Assembly: GCF_002077945.1 (NCBI RefSeq)
Contig: NZ_LVYD01000077.1
Coordinates: forward strand, 1-62,013
Source of the DNA: Niastella vici
Lineage (GTDB): Bacteria > Bacteroidota > Bacteroidia > Chitinophagales > Chitinophagaceae
Reading direction: 5' to 3'
DNA length: 62,013 nt
The translations under genes were made by a program, and so were the position numbers. The notes beneath the pieces are model-generated. The model saw only the letters and a list, made by a program, of their open reading frames with translations, did not search any database and had not been told where the DNA came from. Numbering within the stretch: the stretch's first letter is position 1; the number at the start of each line of letters is the position of its first letter. Of the stretch, positions 1-8,184 are shown piece after piece.

Positions 1-1618
1 TGACCAGTCCGCTCGCTGTTAAGGTCTTACTCGTACCAACGTTCCTTGTATCATACGATTGTGTGGGCGCTGTACCAATTAAGTCACCTGTTTGCAGCGC
101 ATCAACCTGTGGAGCAACGCTGGAACTGGTGGTGCCATTATAAATACGATCATCGTGCTGGGCGGTTACATTAATATCCCGGGTAGTTATTATGCCCGTG
201 TTGTTGGTAACATAAGATATAGCATAGTTATTTCCACTATTGCCATCATTGATCACCAATCCACTGGCTGTTAAGGTCTTTCCGGTTCCAACATGCTTTG
301 TATTGTATACCTGTGTAGGTGCTGTTCCAATTCCATCCCCTGTTTGCAGGGCATCTACAATCGGCGCTACACTCGAACTGGTTGTACCATTATAGGCCCG
401 ATTATCAGTTTGAGCAGTTACATTGATGCTTTTGACAGTTATTACTCCCGTATTATTTACTACGTAGGACACTGCATAGTTATTACCGCCATTGCCATCA
501 TTGACAACGAGGCCACTTGCCGTTAGCGTCTTATTGGTTCCAACATTCCTGGTATTATAGGTTTGAACAGGCGCCGTTCCAATAGCATCCCCGGTTTGCA
601 GGGCATCTACAATCGGTGAAACGCTCGAACTGGTGGTTCCGTTATATACACGACTATCGGCTTGAGCCGTAACGTTGATGCCCCTGGCAGTGATATTAGC
701 CGTAGTGGAAGCTGTGGTATTAAAAGTGTAATTACCTGCATCGACACCGCTGATGCTAATGCCTGATACAGAAACTGGTTTACCGGTACCAACATTTTTA
801 TTATCAGTATAAGCCGCCGATGTATAGGCATCGGTAAATACATCGCCCGAGAGCCTGTTATCGCTTAAGGTTACGGTCGCCGTGGTGTTGCCATCATACA
901 CCTTGTTTACGCCGGTTGCGCTTACAGTGAGCACCCTGGCTGTAGTAGCAAGGCTGCCGTTGCCACTTCTTGGGGCATCTTTTACTGTAAAAGTAATGGG
1001 CGATAATACCGGTATTTTGGTGCCACTTGCAACTGTTAGAATAAGCGTATCAACACCGGAACTACCGCTAAATGTGAACGGATTACCGTTTTTCCATGAA
1101 GCAGTAACTCCTGAAGGCAAGCTATCAACGCTTGGGTTAACGGTGGTATTCCCGTTCCCCGTTGCAGTAAAGGTGACTACATAGGAAACAGTACCACTAC
1201 TGCCATATGTTATAGAATTTAGTTGCGGACCTACTGATATAGATTTAAGAGATCCATCGGTAAAATACGCATATGCAATATAACCCGAGGTTTGCCCTGT
1301 CGCTTTTAACCGCAAGGAATCGCCCACACAATTACACACCGTCCAATTAGTTACAAAATCCCCGTTTGCATCAGCCACCACCGACCAGGGGAAATACGAT
1401 GAATCGGATGCTACTGTATTACAGGGCTTATTTAAATTTTTCACTTTCAACACAACGGTTTCGTTGGGGGCAAAACCACTGCCCGTAAAAACAGCGTTTG
1501 ACAACGGCGCATAATCACTTTTGTCTGAAGTAACGGTTTGTGCATACGCAAATGAACCGGTCAATAGCAACAGCACAACAATAAGGAAAGATCCAATAAA
1601 GCGTATTTTTTGTTTCAT
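1..1618 (-). CDS. Secreted YDG-repeat adhesin-like protein (5' part, runs off the left edge)
   Basis: An open frame of 539 codons reads leftwards from an ATG at 1618 and leaves the window without a stop. It starts with a clear signal peptide (MKQK, a hydrophobic stretch rich in Leu and Val, cleavage near AYA-Q at about residue 27). Residues ~28-230 look like Ig-like beta-sandwich material. From about residue 240 the protein is a tandem array with a period of exactly 252 bp (84 residues): units begin with VYDGNTT or VYNGTT at nucleotides 901, 649, 397 and 145. The last three are nearly identical and the first is diverged. This matches YDG/MBG-type repeats of large surface proteins. In this phylum such proteins usually end in a T9SS or gliding-type sorting domain, but that end lies outside the window. 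Function is unknown; an extended surface or adhesion stalk is my inference. Confidence 0.8.
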   Translation of the reverse strand, partial: MKQKIRFIGSFLIVVLLLLTGSFAYAQTVTSDKSDYAPLSNAVFTGSGFAPNETVVLKVKNLNKPCNTVASDSSYFPWSVVADANGDFVTNWTVCNCVGDSLRLKATGQTSGYIAYAYFTDGSLKSISVGPQLNSITYGSSGTVSYVVTFTATGNGNTTVNPSVDSLPSGVTASWKNGNPFTFSGSSGVDTLILTVASGTKIPVLSPITFTVKDAPRSGNGSLATTARVLTVSATGVNKVYDGNTTATVTLSDNRLSGDVFTDAYTSAAYTDNKNVGTGKPVSVSGISISGVDAGNYTFNTTASTTANITARGINVTAQADSRVYNGTTSSSVSPIVDALQTGDAIGTAPVQTYNTRNVGTNKTLTASGLVVNDGNGGNNYAVSYVVNNTGVITVKSINVTAQTDNRAYNGTTSSSVAPIVDALQTGDGIGTAPTQVYNTKHVGTGKTLTASGLVINDGNSGNNYAISYVTNNTGIITTRDINVTAQHDDRIYNGTTSSSVAPQVDALQTGDLIGTAPTQSYDTRNVGTSKTLTASGLV

Positions 1619-2292
1619 ACGAAATCGCTTAAACGGTTAGAGGCATGGGTTAAATTGACTGCATATAAATCCTTCAGTGATCCGTTCAGTATTTAAAATA
1701 ACCGAACAGAAGACTGTCAGTAATTAAGAAGACCGATCAATGCTGGCCAATAAGCCAGCTTAAAGGACACTGGAAAAACGGGAACACACACACGTACAGA
1801 ACACCTACATTAAATTCTTAGGAGGAAACAAAATTTTCAATTGTGCTGGTAAAATTAAAAAGCAGTTTAATGTAGGGAATTGGTTGATAACAGGGTTAAT
1901 TATAGGAGGGACTAACTAAATACAGAATAAAAATAATTAATCTTTCGCTGATATTAACAGGAAATGTTAACTATTTCCAAAAAACACTACCTCTTTATAC
2001 ACACCTATGTACAGGTTTGTTGACCGGGATCAACAAGTTGACATATTATCATCTGATCATAAAAGGGAGAAGGCATGACAACACTCAACATAGCCGGCAC
2101 CGGTGGTAGCGTAACGGTAGTTAAATGGCCAGGGGGTTGCACTGGGATGCTCTGGGGCCCCTACTGGTACCTATGGCGCAGTGCAACCCCCAGACAATAC
2201 CCTGAGCCCTCCCAGGCTATTCCCCTACGGGCTGTCACCCATTCCGGTAGCACCTGGGGCGAACACCAGTAGCACCTTAATTCGACCACTGT
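1619..2292. other. Intergenic region, AT-rich then a GC-rich structured island
   Basis: No convincing gene is seen. The part from 1619 to about 2070 is AT-rich and must hold the promoter of the leftward YDG-repeat gene, but no clear TAnnTTTG box was found. From about 2080 to 2280 the composition switches to GC-rich with strong inverted repeats, annotated separately. A 65-codon frame at 2075-2272 crosses this island, but its composition (Trp, Gly and Pro rich, no recognisable motif) looks like a by-product of the structured DNA. Confidence 0.5.
2132..2191. repeat. Long GC-rich inverted repeat (13-bp perfect arms)
   Basis: GGGGGTTGCACTG at 2132-2144 pairs perfectly with CAGTGCAACCCCC at 2179-2191. 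The 34-nt loop contains an inner GGGGCCCC palindrome. It lies inside an otherwise AT-rich gap and is not next to a stop codon, so it is not a simple terminator. It could be a structured RNA or the remnant of a mobile repeat. Confidence 0.6.
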
Positions 2293-2323
2293 AAAAAAAG
2301 AAGGCTGCCAAATTATGACAGCC
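2293..2323 (-). terminator. Rho-independent terminator of the MscS-type gene
   Basis: On the minus strand GGCTGTC and GGCAGCC form a 7-bp stem (arms 2317-2323 and 2303-2309) with one G-U pair, followed by a run of T (complement of the A tract at 2293-2299). It lies about 20 bp after the stop of the leftward channel gene. Confidence 0.75.
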
Positions 2324-2342
2324 CCCTTCCAAACTTTTTATA

Positions 2343-4760
2343 TTATATCATTTGTATCCCTTCGGCCTTCAATTGCTGGTACAACAACAACATAACTGCA
2401 CTTCTTGCTTCATTCGACTTGTTCACATCAACGCACCAGAAAAAGACTTTCAGGTTGAACCCATCGTCATAGACCTTTGTAAACAACACAGAGGGTTCGC
2501 GGCTTTCAAACACAAATCCAGAAGCCAGGATCGCCTTTTTAACCGTATTGGTGATTACCTCCATATCATTGTTACCCTTTACGGTGAGGTCCATCTGCAG
2601 CCGTTGCTGGTTATTGCTCAGGGTCCAGTTGGTGATCTGCTGCGACAATACATCGCCGTTGGGAATGATCACTTCGGCCCCATCTCCGGTAAGCAGCGTG
2701 CTGGACCTTAACCCAATTTCGCGCACCCGTCCCGATTTATCGCCAATTTCCACCACATCGCCGATCTGAAGCGGCCGGTCGAAAATAAGGATGATACCCG
2801 AAACAAAATTATTTACAATATTCTGCAAGCCTAAACCAATACCAACACCCAGGGCGCCCAGCACAATGGTAATTTTATCGACCGGAACACCCGAAGCCGC
2901 CACGGCCAGCAAATAACCCACGCATAACAAAACCAGGCGGGCAATGAGCAGCCGGGAGCGTTGTCCCTTGTTATGTATTTCGTCATCGCTTCCGGTATCG
3001 CCAAAAAAGTAACCGACGTATTTCTGCAACAGGTGGGCCATCCAGATTATAAAGAAGAACAACAGTACCCCACTGAGCGTAAAGCTGGCATTCCCAATTT
3101 CGCGGGGGGCAGCCAGAAAATCGCTCAGAAAATTCAATACGAAAGAGTAGATATTCAAATTGGTACAAAATACGATCAGCCACAGTACCACTGCCAGAAA
3201 AAGGATTGGCCGGCGGAAACCGTCCAGTACCGGCTGGTAATTGAAGCGGCCCTGCACATTGCGCCGCAAGCGGCTGGCAACGATCTGCTGCAGTATGGCT
3301 TCCATACATATTTTACTGAACACTGCCAGTCCGATGGCTTGTGTGAACGCAAAGATCGCCGAACTACCCAATATCTGGGCCAAAGAAACACGGCCGAAAA
3401 TATTGCACAACACGCTCACTATATTCATCACATTATGCAGAATGATCACAAAACGCAGGAAGCCTCGCATGGGCAGGTGTTGCTGCATTTGTGAAAGGAA
3501 CAATACGCCGAATAACACCGACAGCATATTCATCAATATAAGCCAGTTGCGTTGCCAAAGTTCCGGATCGGCCATATGATGGGTGAATGAAAAGAAAATG
3601 AATAAGACCACCATGGCCACCCAGTAAACAAACAGCCGACGGGGCCATTTTTTCCAGCAGATAATGGTGAGAATGACCAGCATCAAAAACTGTATGCTTT
3701 CGATATAAGCAGAAGGTGCATGCAGATCGAATAAGGGCGCCACTGCAAACATCATAATGAAAGCAGCAACAATATAATTATGGGGCAGATATTCGAATTC
3801 AACGTGACGAAGACTTTCCCTCGCATTCATCCGCCGCAGCGTGCGGATATTTCTAAAAAGCCAGATAAAGAACAGCACCCCGATGAGCAGCAGGAATAAG
3901 CGCTTATGGCCGCTGTCCTTAAAATAATAAAGCAGCGCCTTTCGCTCGCCATCATACGCTTTGCCTAACGAATTACGAGCCGTATCAGACAGGCTTTCAA
4001 CGTCCTTTTCCCACAGATATTCATCCTCCTTGCCAAAGATGCGCACGGCAGAGGTATTTATCAGGGTCTTCACCTTATCGAGCAACTGGGCCGTGGTAAG
4101 GGCATTGGAAGAAATATGCGTTTGCAGGGTGTTGATCTCCGCCAGGCTTTCCTTTAATTTACCGGTTGAACCACGGAATACTTCACGCATTCCCTGTAAT
4201 TGCGGCGCGAACTGCTTACGTAATACCGAGTCGCGCCATAATTTACGCATGACGGTATCGGTCAACAGCGTCTTCAGACTGTTGCGCAGGTCGGTCAGTC
4301 TATTCTCGGTACTGTCGAGCACCTGACGGTCTTCTTTACAACTTTGTTGAATATTCTGCAGCAGGGTCTTGAAAACCTGGAGATTACGAAGCTGGAGGGC
4401 GGCACTGTTGTTAAGCACATTGTCTTTTAACACCGCCAGCATGGAGTCGGTGTCTCTCAGGTTTTCCTTTAACATTTTTACCGGCAAACCCAGCTCGCTT
4501 TTGTTCCTGACATTATTCAATAGCAGGTAAGTCTTTTCGATCTCTAACTGGTAATCGCTGGTAGTCAATTTGGCGGAATCGGCAAATAATGCGGCCAGGG
4601 CGCCGCCTCTCCTCATGCGGGCCGTATCGGGCTTGTTCCGCATTGAATCGGGTACATTGGGGGGTATCTGGTGATTCCGGCTGGTATCCTGCCCCCACAC
4701 AGGGCACACTATAACCAACACAATCATCAAAAGGAACAGGTGGCCAAAACGGCTTTTCAT
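2343..4760 (-). CDS. MscS-family mechanosensitive ion channel, large periplasmic N-terminus
   Basis: 805 residues. A signal peptide (cleavage near VWG-Q, ~24) is followed by a largely helical periplasmic region (~30-280) rich in Leu, Lys and Asn, as in the MscK/YbdG-like long members. Next come many membrane segments (~285-620) and the MscS core at the C-terminus. The core shows the pore-lining Gly/Ala-rich helix with GALGVGIGLGLQNIVNNF (from about residue 640), then FDRPLQIGDVVEI and the beta domain with IIPNGDV and ITNWTLS. The role is release of solutes when the inner membrane is stretched. E. coli MscS is 286 residues, so this is one of the large variants. It is monocistronic, with its own terminator. 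The start ATG at 4760 is divergent from the acyltransferase, sharing an 84-bp gap. Confidence 0.9.
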   Translation of the reverse strand: MKSRFGHLFLLMIVLVIVCPVWGQDTSRNHQIPPNVPDSMRNKPDTARMRRGGALAALFADSAKLTTSDYQLEIEKTYLLLNNVRNKSELGLPVKMLKENLRDTDSMLAVLKDNVLNNSAALQLRNLQVFKTLLQNIQQSCKEDRQVLDSTENRLTDLRNSLKTLLTDTVMRKLWRDSVLRKQFAPQLQGMREVFRGSTGKLKESLAEINTLQTHISSNALTTAQLLDKVKTLINTSAVRIFGKEDEYLWEKDVESLSDTARNSLGKAYDGERKALLYYFKDSGHKRLFLLLIGVLFFIWLFRNIRTLRRMNARESLRHVEFEYLPHNYIVAAFIMMFAVAPLFDLHAPSAYIESIQFLMLVILTIICWKKWPRRLFVYWVAMVVLFIFFSFTHHMADPELWQRNWLILMNMLSVLFGVLFLSQMQQHLPMRGFLRFVIILHNVMNIVSVLCNIFGRVSLAQILGSSAIFAFTQAIGLAVFSKICMEAILQQIVASRLRRNVQGRFNYQPVLDGFRRPILFLAVVLWLIVFCTNLNIYSFVLNFLSDFLAAPREIGNASFTLSGVLLFFFIIWMAHLLQKYVGYFFGDTGSDDEIHNKGQRSRLLIARLVLLCVGYLLAVAASGVPVDKITIVLGALGVGIGLGLQNIVNNFVSGIILIFDRPLQIGDVVEIGDKSGRVREIGLRSSTLLTGDGAEVIIPNGDVLSQQITNWTLSNNQQRLQMDLTVKGNNDMEVITNTVKKAILASGFVFESREPSVLFTKVYDDGFNLKVFFWCVDVNKSNEARSAVMLLLYQQLKAEGIQMI

Positions 4761-4844
4761 AAATATTGGTTTTTTCGCTGCTAAACTATAAAAGAATTCT
4801 TTAAATTTTACGTTATAGTGTTACGTGAAATCCAATTTCTATCC

Positions 4845-5963
4845 ATGGAAGATTTAAAAATATATCTACCACAGGAGATCCAGAAAAAGAAATTCCAGGG
4901 ACTCGATGGGCTTAGGGGCCTTTCCATCGTAATGGTCATTGCATCCCATGCCCTGATCGATCTCATTCCTGCTCATGCCAGATATATTGGAAAGACCGGC
5001 GTATACATTTTCTTTGTCATAAGTGGTTTTTTAATAACCACGCTCCTGTTGAAAGAGAAGTTGGTGAATGGCAGCATAAGTTTGAAAAATTTTTATAAAA
5101 GAAGGGCTTTCCGCATCCTGCCCGTAGTTTATCTGTACCTGATCATTTTGTTTTTCCTGAACATTGTTTACAACCTGGGCATCACCCGCGCCTCTTTTAC
5201 CACCTCTTTTCTGTTTATAAAGAATTTTTCCATGCACAAAGACTGGTATACCGGCCATTTCTGGACCCTGGGCATAGAGGAACAATTCTATTTAATATTC
5301 CCCTTCCTTATCACGATACTTCCCTTGCGCTTTTATAAAAGACTGGTAATATTATTGATCTGTATTATACCACCCCTTTCTTATGTTTATTTCATGAAAA
5401 TTGACCTGCATGTTTTTCATGTAAACTGGTCAACGCATCTTGCACTGGGCCTGGCCCCGCATTTATTTGGGCAGGGCACGGTGTTGATCCTTATCGGGTC
5501 GCTTTTTTCCATATTATTCCTGACCGGTTCCAATTTTATTAACCGTATTTATACAAAAGCAAACGGCCTTGTTTCACTGGTTTTATTCCTGGTAGGAATA
5601 CTTTCCTGCATTTCTGTATTCCCCTGGTACATAGAGAATATTTCCGAAGTATTTTTTGGCATCTGTATAGCCATAGCCATGCTGCTTAACCTGAAAGAAG
5701 GGTCCTTTTTCGGACGCACATTAAGTTGGAAGCCATTAAAAAACCTGGGTATTCTTTCCTATAGCTTATATGTATGGCAGGAGTTGTTTACTCATAAGCA
5801 ACCCTGGAACGGCAACCTGTTCCTGAACATAACCGCCCTTTTTGTAGTGGCAGGCCTCTCCTATTATTTTTATGAGAAAAAATTCCTTCAGTACAAAGAC
5901 CGTTTCAGGAAAGCCGAATCGGATACTACTGTGCATTCACCGGTAATGACTCCGGCATTGTAA
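4845..5963 (+). CDS. Acyltransferase-3 (OafA/YrhL-type) integral membrane protein
   Basis: 372 residues from the ATG at 4845; an in-frame GTG at 4818 would add nine residues, but the ATG gives the usual short cytoplasmic lead-in. Family marks are the N-terminal QGLDGLRGLSI followed by a membrane His (IASHALID), the GVYIFFVISGFLITTLLL segment and FYKRRAFRILP, plus about ten hydrophobic helices. These enzymes transfer acyl groups, often acetyl, from the cytoplasm onto sugars of surface glycans such as O-antigen, capsule or peptidoglycan. The acceptor cannot be told here because no glycan synthesis genes are near. The last 38 bp overlap the tail of the convergent GH28 gene. Confidence 0.88.
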   Translation: MEDLKIYLPQEIQKKKFQGLDGLRGLSIVMVIASHALIDLIPAHARYIGKTGVYIFFVISGFLITTLLLKEKLVNGSISLKNFYKRRAFRILPVVYLYLIILFFLNIVYNLGITRASFTTSFLFIKNFSMHKDWYTGHFWTLGIEEQFYLIFPFLITILPLRFYKRLVILLICIIPPLSYVYFMKIDLHVFHVNWSTHLALGLAPHLFGQGTVLILIGSLFSILFLTGSNFINRIYTKANGLVSLVLFLVGILSCISVFPWYIENISEVFFGICIAIAMLLNLKEGSFFGRTLSWKPLKNLGILSYSLYVWQELFTHKQPWNGNLFLNITALFVVAGLSYYFYEKKFLQYKDRFRKAESDTTVHSPVMTPAL

Positions 5964-7281
5964 CCGGGTTTCCATTGATGGTAACCTGTTGCAGTTGCAA
6001 ATCTTTTACATGATCTATCTTCAGGACTGTTTTAACACCGTTGAAATGGCAGTTTACCATTTTCAGGTGCTGAACCGGCGATGCGGCATAGGCATGAACA
6101 TACACGCCGTATTCACCACCGTCAGATACTTCGAGGTCTTCTACCCAAATATTGCGGATGGTGGGCATAAAGGGGCCGGGGTTCTCATAAAACATATTGC
6201 AGTAAATGGCTGCTTTTTTATAAGTGCCCACTTTAATATTTTTCAGGAACACATTTTCGATGATCCCGCCCCGCGATGAATTTGTTTTAATACGCAATAC
6301 CCGGTCGAGGCCGGGACTGCTCATGGTGCAATTGAGCGCATAAATATTCCTGACGCCGCCGGCCACTTCGCTGCCGATCACCACACCGCCATGCCCATCT
6401 TTCATTTCGCAATCTTCAATGAGGTAGTTTTCTGCAGGCCGCCCGATCCTTCTGCCATCTTCATCGCGGCCCGATTTAATGGCTATACAATCATCGCCGG
6501 TATCAAAATAACAATTCCTGATCAGCACGTTTGTACAGGCTTCAGGGTTACAGCCATCGGTATTGATCCCATGCGATCGGATATTCACTTTCTCCACGAT
6601 CACATTTTCGCACAACACGGGATTGATGAACCACATGGGTGCATTGAGCATGGTGACACCCGAGATCAATACATTTTTACAGAGGTATGGTTGCAGCATA
6701 TTCGGCCGCAGGTAATGGCCATCACCAAACACCCGTTGCCGTGGGTCTGTATGGTTGTGCATCATAGCATGCAACGCATCCCGCCCCGGCTGTTGCCGGG
6801 GCATGCCTTCCTGCCAGCCATATTCGGGTTTACCGCTCCAGCTCCACCAGTTTTTGGTACTGGCATTCCCATACAGCGTACCCTCGCCGGTTACCGCAAT
6901 ATTTTGCTCGCCATAGGCGTATAGTTGGGGAGAATAGTTCATGCACTCCATGCCTTCCCAGCGCGTGAATACTATTGGATAATCGCTGGTATCGTCGCTG
7001 AAAACGATGGCTGCATGCTTTTGCAGATGAAGGTTTACGTTACTTTTTAAATAAATGGGGCCGGTGAGGAATTTTCCGGCGGGCACCACTACCCTTCCGC
7101 CGCCACTGGCAGCACAGGCTTCAATGGCTTTCCTGAAGGCTTCGGTATTTTTTGTTATACCGTCGCCATTGGCACCAAATGCGGTAATAACAAAATCCCT
7201 GTTGTTAAACACAGGGATGCTGAACTGCCTGCGAAGCTGTTCTATTTCGTTAAGCGGTTGACTTGAGGAAGTCCACACCAT
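5926..7281 (-). CDS. Glycoside hydrolase family 28 (polygalacturonase-like)
   Basis: 451 residues from the ATG at 7281. The protein shows the Pectate_lyase_3-like start (FGANGDGITKNTEAFRKAI, then GGGRVVVPAGKFLTGPIYL) and the GH28 parallel beta-helix with its signature core: NTDGCNPEACTNVLI, DTGDDCIAIKSGRD, GHGGVVIGSE and RIKTNSSRGG. The Asp pair in DTGDD and the His in GHGG are the expected catalytic residues, so hydrolysis of galacturonan or rhamnogalacturonan linkages is likely. The ATG overlaps the upstream stop as TAATG, implying translational coupling. No signal peptide follows that ATG. The frame stays open upstream to 7383, and a start at 7347 would give a signal-peptide-like sequence (MHPVRQSKEF, then hydrophobic residues). 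The start is therefore uncertain. Confidence 0.88.
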   Translation of the reverse strand: MVWTSSSQPLNEIEQLRRQFSIPVFNNRDFVITAFGANGDGITKNTEAFRKAIEACAASGGGRVVVPAGKFLTGPIYLKSNVNLHLQKHAAIVFSDDTSDYPIVFTRWEGMECMNYSPQLYAYGEQNIAVTGEGTLYGNASTKNWWSWSGKPEYGWQEGMPRQQPGRDALHAMMHNHTDPRQRVFGDGHYLRPNMLQPYLCKNVLISGVTMLNAPMWFINPVLCENVIVEKVNIRSHGINTDGCNPEACTNVLIRNCYFDTGDDCIAIKSGRDEDGRRIGRPAENYLIEDCEMKDGHGGVVIGSEVAGGVRNIYALNCTMSSPGLDRVLRIKTNSSRGGIIENVFLKNIKVGTYKKAAIYCNMFYENPGPFMPTIRNIWVEDLEVSDGGEYGVYVHAYAASPVQHLKMVNCHFNGVKTVLKIDHVKDLQLQQVTINGNPVTMPESLPVNAQ

Positions 7282-8054
7282 TAGTCTGCAAAAACCTGTG
7301 AAAAAAAGACAACAAAGGAATTCTTTGCTTTGTCGTACCGGATGCATGTCCAGTTGTTGTAAACCGAACTGGTGGCAATGCACAAGGCATTTTTACAATC
7401 AGCTTTGGTAGTACGTTTTGACATACACCCGTCTTTTATCAGAATATCTTTGTCTTTAGAAATATCGGCAATTTTGATGGCTGGCGTTTCCAGGTATTTT
7501 GCCGGCTCTTTGACCATGTCGTCACTTTGTTCGCCGATCTTGTATTCAATATCCTTCGTAAGCGTATCTATTGCAGAACCGCAACCATGTGACGGCAACT
7601 CATTCTCCACTTTTATGTCGCTGTATAATGCACTAAACTTATTGGCCAGGGCATCATAGACCATGAGCTCAATGCCCGCCTTCTTTTTATTATATACAAC
7701 AAATGCATAGTCCTCCTTATCATTCAAAAACAGGTTGCCCTTGCTAGAAGTCAACAGATCGAGGTCCGGTGAATTTTTAAAGACCTCCTTCAGGCTATCG
7801 GGCAGCGTGGCCACCAATTTACTATGAAGGGTTGAAAATACATTTTTACCGGCCAGTAGTTTCAGCTTGTCGTAATCTGAAATACCTCTAACCGGTTCAT
7901 TCGACACCTGGGCGGTATCGGTTGCAGCAGGTGTCTTATGCGAAGCACTATCTGTTGATACCTGTTCTGTATGAGCAATTTGCGTATCGTGCTGTTGTTG
8001 AGAACCGCAGGCGCATAATATCGCCAGTATACCCATCGTGAATAATTGCCTCAT
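7281..8054 (-). CDS. Putative lipoprotein of unknown function
   Basis: 257 residues. The N-terminus is a lipoprotein signal (MRQLFTMGILAILCACGS, lipobox LCAC with Cys at ~16), followed by a Ser/Thr/Gln/Ala-rich linker (~20-55). A globular part of about 200 residues contains four further Cys (SHGCGSA, DGCMSK, ADCKN, WTCIRY), possibly paired. I recognise no family. Its stop overlaps the GH28 start (TAATG), so the two are probably cotranscribed, but this alone does not show a shared function. It probably sits on the inner face of the outer membrane or on the surface. Confidence 0.75.
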   Translation of the reverse strand: MRQLFTMGILAILCACGSQQQHDTQIAHTEQVSTDSASHKTPAATDTAQVSNEPVRGISDYDKLKLLAGKNVFSTLHSKLVATLPDSLKEVFKNSPDLDLLTSSKGNLFLNDKEDYAFVVYNKKKAGIELMVYDALANKFSALYSDIKVENELPSHGCGSAIDTLTKDIEYKIGEQSDDMVKEPAKYLETPAIKIADISKDKDILIKDGCMSKRTTKADCKNALCIATSSVYNNWTCIRYDKAKNSFVVFFSQVFAD

Positions 8055-8184
8055 CTTGTTTTTAGTTTAAAGCTACCTAACGTGAAAGATAAAAATAAAG
8101 TACAATCTATCTGTAACTATTTGTCTGTAACCAAACTAACATATTACACGTCACACCTACTTTTAACCAGCTTAAATCAAACAT

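Noticed and set aside
1..905. CRISPR-like array from regularly spaced repeats
   Set aside because: The 252-bp period is a multiple of three inside an open reading frame and encodes protein repeats; there are no short repeats with unique spacers.
2075..2272. 65-codon frame in the GC-rich island
   Set aside because: It runs through both arms of a perfect 13-bp hairpin; odd Gly, Trp and Pro composition and no homology pattern.
2961..3494. 177-codon plus-strand frame inside the MscS gene
   Set aside because: Antisense to conserved membrane helices of the channel; no recognisable domain or start context.
6391..6924. 177-codon plus-strand frame inside the GH28 gene
   Set aside because: Antisense to the GH28 catalytic core; His and Pro rich mirror composition.
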